Part shown: one piece after another, positions 22,701 to 24,271 of the stretch
Layout: every line of letters begins with the position of its first letter
Position numbering within the stretch: position 1 is the first letter of the stretch
NCBI GenBank assembly: GCA_031254455.1
Contig: JAIRUI010000077.1
Location: 1 to 24,271 of the forward strand
DNA from: Chitinispirillales bacterium
GTDB lineage: Bacteria; Fibrobacterota; Chitinivibrionia; Chitinivibrionales; Chitinivibrionaceae
Reading direction: 5' to 3'
Length of the DNA stretch: 24,271 nt
Position numbers and translations under genes: made by a program
Notes under the pieces: generated by a model
Databases searched by the model: none
What the model saw: only the letters and a program-made list of their open reading frames with translations
What the model was told of the DNA's origin: nothing

Positions 22701-23869
22701 TCATTAAGCGTTATTTTATAACCCAATTCAATAGTAACGTCTCCCGACAGCGGTTCGGACAGGGAAACTGCAATATTATGATTTGTCAGTTGTTTGTTAC
22801 ACCTCTGCGTTCTATCGAATGTCTCGTTCTTTACCGCCGCGGTAATACTGGAGGTAACAGGAGGTACAAAAATAAAACCGGCAGAACTGGGTTCGCTGAT
22901 AAATCGAATTCTTTCTGCCAATAATTGACCGGATATTCCTGCATTATATTGAGTATAAATTGAACCGTAAGGAGCAATAAACGAGCCGACAACCCCATGA
23001 GTCGGAGAAGAAAGATGGATAGCCGCCATAGCACAATGAGTATAAGTTGCTCCCATACAATCATCACATCTGTCACTCAATGCGATTACAACTATCTGTC
23101 CTTTAGCCGCCTCCGGGTAGTCATTAACGCTGACAAATCCTTGCGGAACAAATGACGAATTGGTTCTCATAAAAAAATTGCCTTTAACGTATATAATAGT
23201 CCTGTAACTTTCACCAACAGGCGCTATTTGCAATCTAGCATCGTTATTAATCACCAAATCACCGTCGATGTAATATACCCCCGCAGGCCAAGTAGCGTTA
23301 TTAACGAGAAGATTATTAGTAGGACATCCCCAAGGACTTGCAGTTGTAGCACGAAAATATTGAATACCAAGCGCAGTTGCTTCTGTCTGATTAGTTGGAA
23401 GAGCAGAAAGAGGGAACTGCGGCAATCTCGGATAGCCATCAGGATAAACCGGATTTTTAGGCGTAGAATTGTTGATTATAGCGTTTCCTTCACCGCCAAA
23501 ATAAACAATGTTTTCTGGAGTATTTAATCTTGTTAAACGACCATTATTTTTCTGAATATGAGCTTCTCCGGATTGAAGGGTGAGATCATTAGAAGCGCCG
23601 CTTGGTGAAGAGAGACCACAACCTCTGCCGTTCGTAAAAACATTTGTCCCTACAATACCATTCGTCGGCGTTCCGCCGCCGCCTGTGCAAATACTTAATG
23701 TGTCTCTCGCGTAAATTACGTGCTGCATTAAAAAATCATCAAGATTCGGTTTTGCCCAATTGTTGCCGATGGGAAGTCTATCCATTATTCCTTGTGCAAA
23801 TACCCCCCCCCCGAGGGAAAGCGCCAAAACAAACAAAATTACAGATTGAAAATTTTTAGATTTCTTCAT
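19790..23869 (-). CDS. Large secreted adhesin-like protein with choice-of-anchor-A-like, Calx-beta-like, cadherin-like and FlgD-like domains
   Basis: 1359 residues from an ATG with GGAGG 4 nt upstream. Signal peptide at residues 1-25 (cleavage after VFA likely). Residues about 28-345 are beta-helix-like with GVYYIDGDLVIN and GVVGSFIAPYGSIY...LLAERIRF, as in choice-of-anchor-A extracellular proteins. About 350-480 looks Calx-beta-like (VSLSEPLSGDVTIELGY), about 485-600 cadherin-like (FEIVEGELRTSE...NRTATVTVTAIN). Around 752-762 is a calcium-loop motif DSDGNGIVDS. The rest parallels the left-edge gene, ending in VAVWDGKNTSGRNAGAGTYLA and an Ig-like tail. Ten consecutive G codons' bases lie in the signal sequence (separate entry). 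Probably exported and surface-bound; ligand unknown. Cysteines occur in the N-terminal domain (CTGGGG, CDDCMG). Confidence 0.8.
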   Translation of the reverse strand: MKKSKNFQSVILFVLALSLGGGVFAQGIMDRLPIGNNWAKPNLDDFLMQHVIYARDTLSICTGGGGTPTNGIVGTNVFTNGRGCGLSSPSGASNDLTLQSGEAHIQKNNGRLTRLNTPENIVYFGGEGNAIINNSTPKNPVYPDGYPRLPQFPLSALPTNQTEATALGIQYFRATTASPWGCPTNNLLVNNATWPAGVYYIDGDLVINNDARLQIAPVGESYRTIIYVKGNFFMRTNSSFVPQGFVSVNDYPEAAKGQIVVIALSDRCDDCMGATYTHCAMAAIHLSSPTHGVVGSFIAPYGSIYTQYNAGISGQLLAERIRFISEPSSAGFIFVPPVTSSITAAVKNETFDRTQRCNKQLTNHNIAVSLSEPLSGDVTIELGYKITLNDNLKIEDDVVFPAPTTPAALTGVLRFSGKTDNGYHNQNAVIPFNIVNNETYKSGNFTVELNLISISGGNAEEWDLSNENISGGTITINMINQAQRPMFNFVQKLDGIIEYHNNGAGTLKASQGQVVATLSASESVEYEISGVNKEWFEIVEGELRTSEKYRANYDSPEQNRTATVTVTAINNAYATAGLECFAKSEPVDITVNILPWNDNPFELAPNNDVRVLLDISTGIRNILINVGWLLNLTYFIDLDLTIDGNIQKILGLTNENLLPNAKFNTSDALTNELKAQQIQTEFGEVTIEDGQVRYKIREDKIANLTDVNIDEFYYTALDTAVYGYPTDTWVMSVKVTVIISAIPLPPLPIGSIYYDSDGNGIVDSVVVVFDDEVEDLNEIEFTMLSFAGVSDYLPSIIGYGSNGDGTENKTTVILALNFPKTENVQDSTNGVMRMSVTYLDGKYIPLNPDGEYFSKNFEVNDGAAPVVVSAMIITSNVLGENDVLVVKLSENFDINVDNDNIPFKFMNMKAAGKPLYDVQFDSFTMNGNECRIVVKSDYSGKISLGDSIFINSGADHIIKDVPHNNEQTAKNNKKVEILQEVVAQIFSAAYFETNDISNGYVNLIKVDMRTKIDLTFAEMLADAIVLSPSRDFTKDEVILNSTQTGFDLKVTESAANNDRNDNPPRTGINSNDVIVLPGEIVYNNITIKPNPTPVPIDDSIAPVILKGIYNIGADTTLDVVFSEPITASMGNPYKFWHVLSAPEGEFDMTFSPEMPKQIGNNTLRYKVTSTTVPYPLTNDSIWIVSSGYVKDDSDNMQNLTVRAPLKVNGDYSTDLNVRVVPQPLYMVKVGDKRYEPKSFDPSLVEYYKIQDNDKGVAVVIEAKGPISSPSNLQGYMKILDQTGNAVTQDIKIEPSVITEGDRKGNVVGVAVWDGKNTSGRNAGAGTYLALIQVEVQFDDREGKEVRTYRKIIAVSVGKR
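23803..23812 (-). repeat. Poly-G(10) tract inside the adhesin signal-peptide codons
   Basis: Ten C on +, i.e. ten G in the coding strand, encoding Gly20-Gly22 and the first base of Val23. It is by far the longest G/C homopolymer in this AT-rich window. Loss of one G puts TAA six codons on; gain of one G puts TAG within about nine codons, so either change would abolish the protein. The tract as given is in the ON frame. Confidence 0.95.
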
Positions 23870-23921
23870 ACGACCTCCAATAATTAAGGCACCTTTTTAT
23901 TATATATAACAAATATAATAA

Positions 23922-23953
23922 AAAAAGTGAAAAATCGCTTGTTTTTTACTTTT
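23922..23953. other. A/T-rich imperfect hairpin upstream of the adhesin gene
   Basis: AAAAAGTGAAAAA (23922-23934) can pair with TTTTTTACTTTT (23942-23953) around TCGCTTG. It is in the 196-base gap between the adhesin start and the transposase remnant and may be a terminator for transcription entering from the right. Promoter-like elements for the adhesin (TATAAT within 23899-23906 on the minus strand) lie just downstream, but the region is so AT-rich that I give them little weight. Nothing else is recognisable in 23870-24065. Confidence 0.3.
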
Positions 23954-24065
23954 CATGAAATTATTATCAAAAACAAATATCTATCTTTTATTAAAATCTA
24001 AAAATAATGAATTATGAAATCTAAATCGGCTTGTAGAGTGGGATTGCTGGTGCAAAATGACAGAG

Positions 24066-24271
24066 CTATATAAGTCCCCTTTTTTGTCTTTTATTCATAT
24101 CATCACTATTCTCTTCGTTTTGAGTTATTTCGTCAAAATATTTCTTGCTGTTAAATTTTAATTCTTTCTCTACTATGCTGTCCATTGAGGCGTTGGCTTT
24201 AATAAACGCACTGTCTATGGCTTGAATGCGACCATTTACCATACCTTCGTCTATACACTTCTTCAATATAT
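24066..24271 (-). pseudogene. IS1182-like transposase remnant (5' end off window)
   Basis: The frame is open to the right edge, so the TTG at 24266 is not the start. The visible 67 or so residues contain VNGRIQAIDSAFIKANASMD followed by VEKE, a block typical of IS1182-type (IS5/IS4-like DDE) transposases, where the D of AIDS is a catalytic acid. In intact members the protein continues for hundreds of residues with a second and third acidic motif; here a TAG at 24068-24066 ends it after NKRQKRGLI. No terminal inverted repeat or target duplication could be identified. Decayed insertion sequence most likely. Confidence 0.6.

Noticed and set aside
24030..24070. Terminal inverted repeat of the insertion sequence
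   Set aside because: The sequence after the transposase stop (GCTCTGTCATTTTGCACC on the minus strand) looked like a possible IS end, but there is no partner or target duplication inside the window to support it.

Overview
The window looks like chromosomal sequence from an AT-rich, diderm, meso-diaminopimelate-containing bacterium. The best inference is the FCB group, probably Fibrobacterota. Supporting signs are two very large surface-type proteins ending in a FlgD-like Ig fold, several long outer-membrane beta-barrels, LPS-export permeases, a MurE with the DAP-recognition motif DNPRNE, and a PASTA-bearing FtsI. No rRNA or 16S is present, so this placement is inference from gene content only.

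Layout, left to right. (1) 1-1639: the 3' part of a large secreted/surface gene on +, closed by a strong hairpin terminator. (2) 1829-2390 (-): a solitary PemK/MazF-type toxin gene with its own promoter and a structured, attenuator-like leader. (3) 2542-4370 (+): ribE-ribBA, two riboflavin genes translationally coupled by a TTGA overlap. (4) 4397-4906 (-): a small DOMON-like protein, divergent from (5) 4973-8332 (+): a 1119-residue outer-membrane beta-barrel candidate with a good promoter. (6) 13554-8343 (-): a compact division and cell-wall cluster mraZ-rsmH-ftsL-ftsI-murE, in which every junction overlaps; the promoter and a possible MraZ operator lie just upstream of mraZ. (7) 18611-13607 (-): a BtuB-like TonB-dependent-receptor barrel, then a single-ORF fusion of LptF and LptG, then a degenerate receiver-domain protein overlapping lptFG by 4 nt. 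(8) 19706-18735 (-): a PfkB-family (adenosine-kinase-like) kinase. (9) 23869-19790 (-): a 1359-residue secreted adhesin-like protein whose C-terminal part is a paralogue of the gene at the left edge; its signal-peptide codons contain a run of ten G. (10) 24066-24271 (-): the remnant of an IS1182-like transposase running off the right edge.

Functionally the middle of the window is envelope biogenesis: peptidoglycan synthesis and division (murE, ftsI, ftsL, mraZ, rsmH), LPS transport (lptFG) and outer-membrane proteins. The flanks carry paralogous surface proteins in inverted orientation. Most notable are the LptF-LptG fusion with its coupled pseudo-receiver, the poly-G tract that could switch the adhesin on and off, the FtsI lacking most of its N-terminal pedestal region, and the attenuator-like leader in front of the lone MazF homologue. 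I saw no tRNA, rRNA or CRISPR array.
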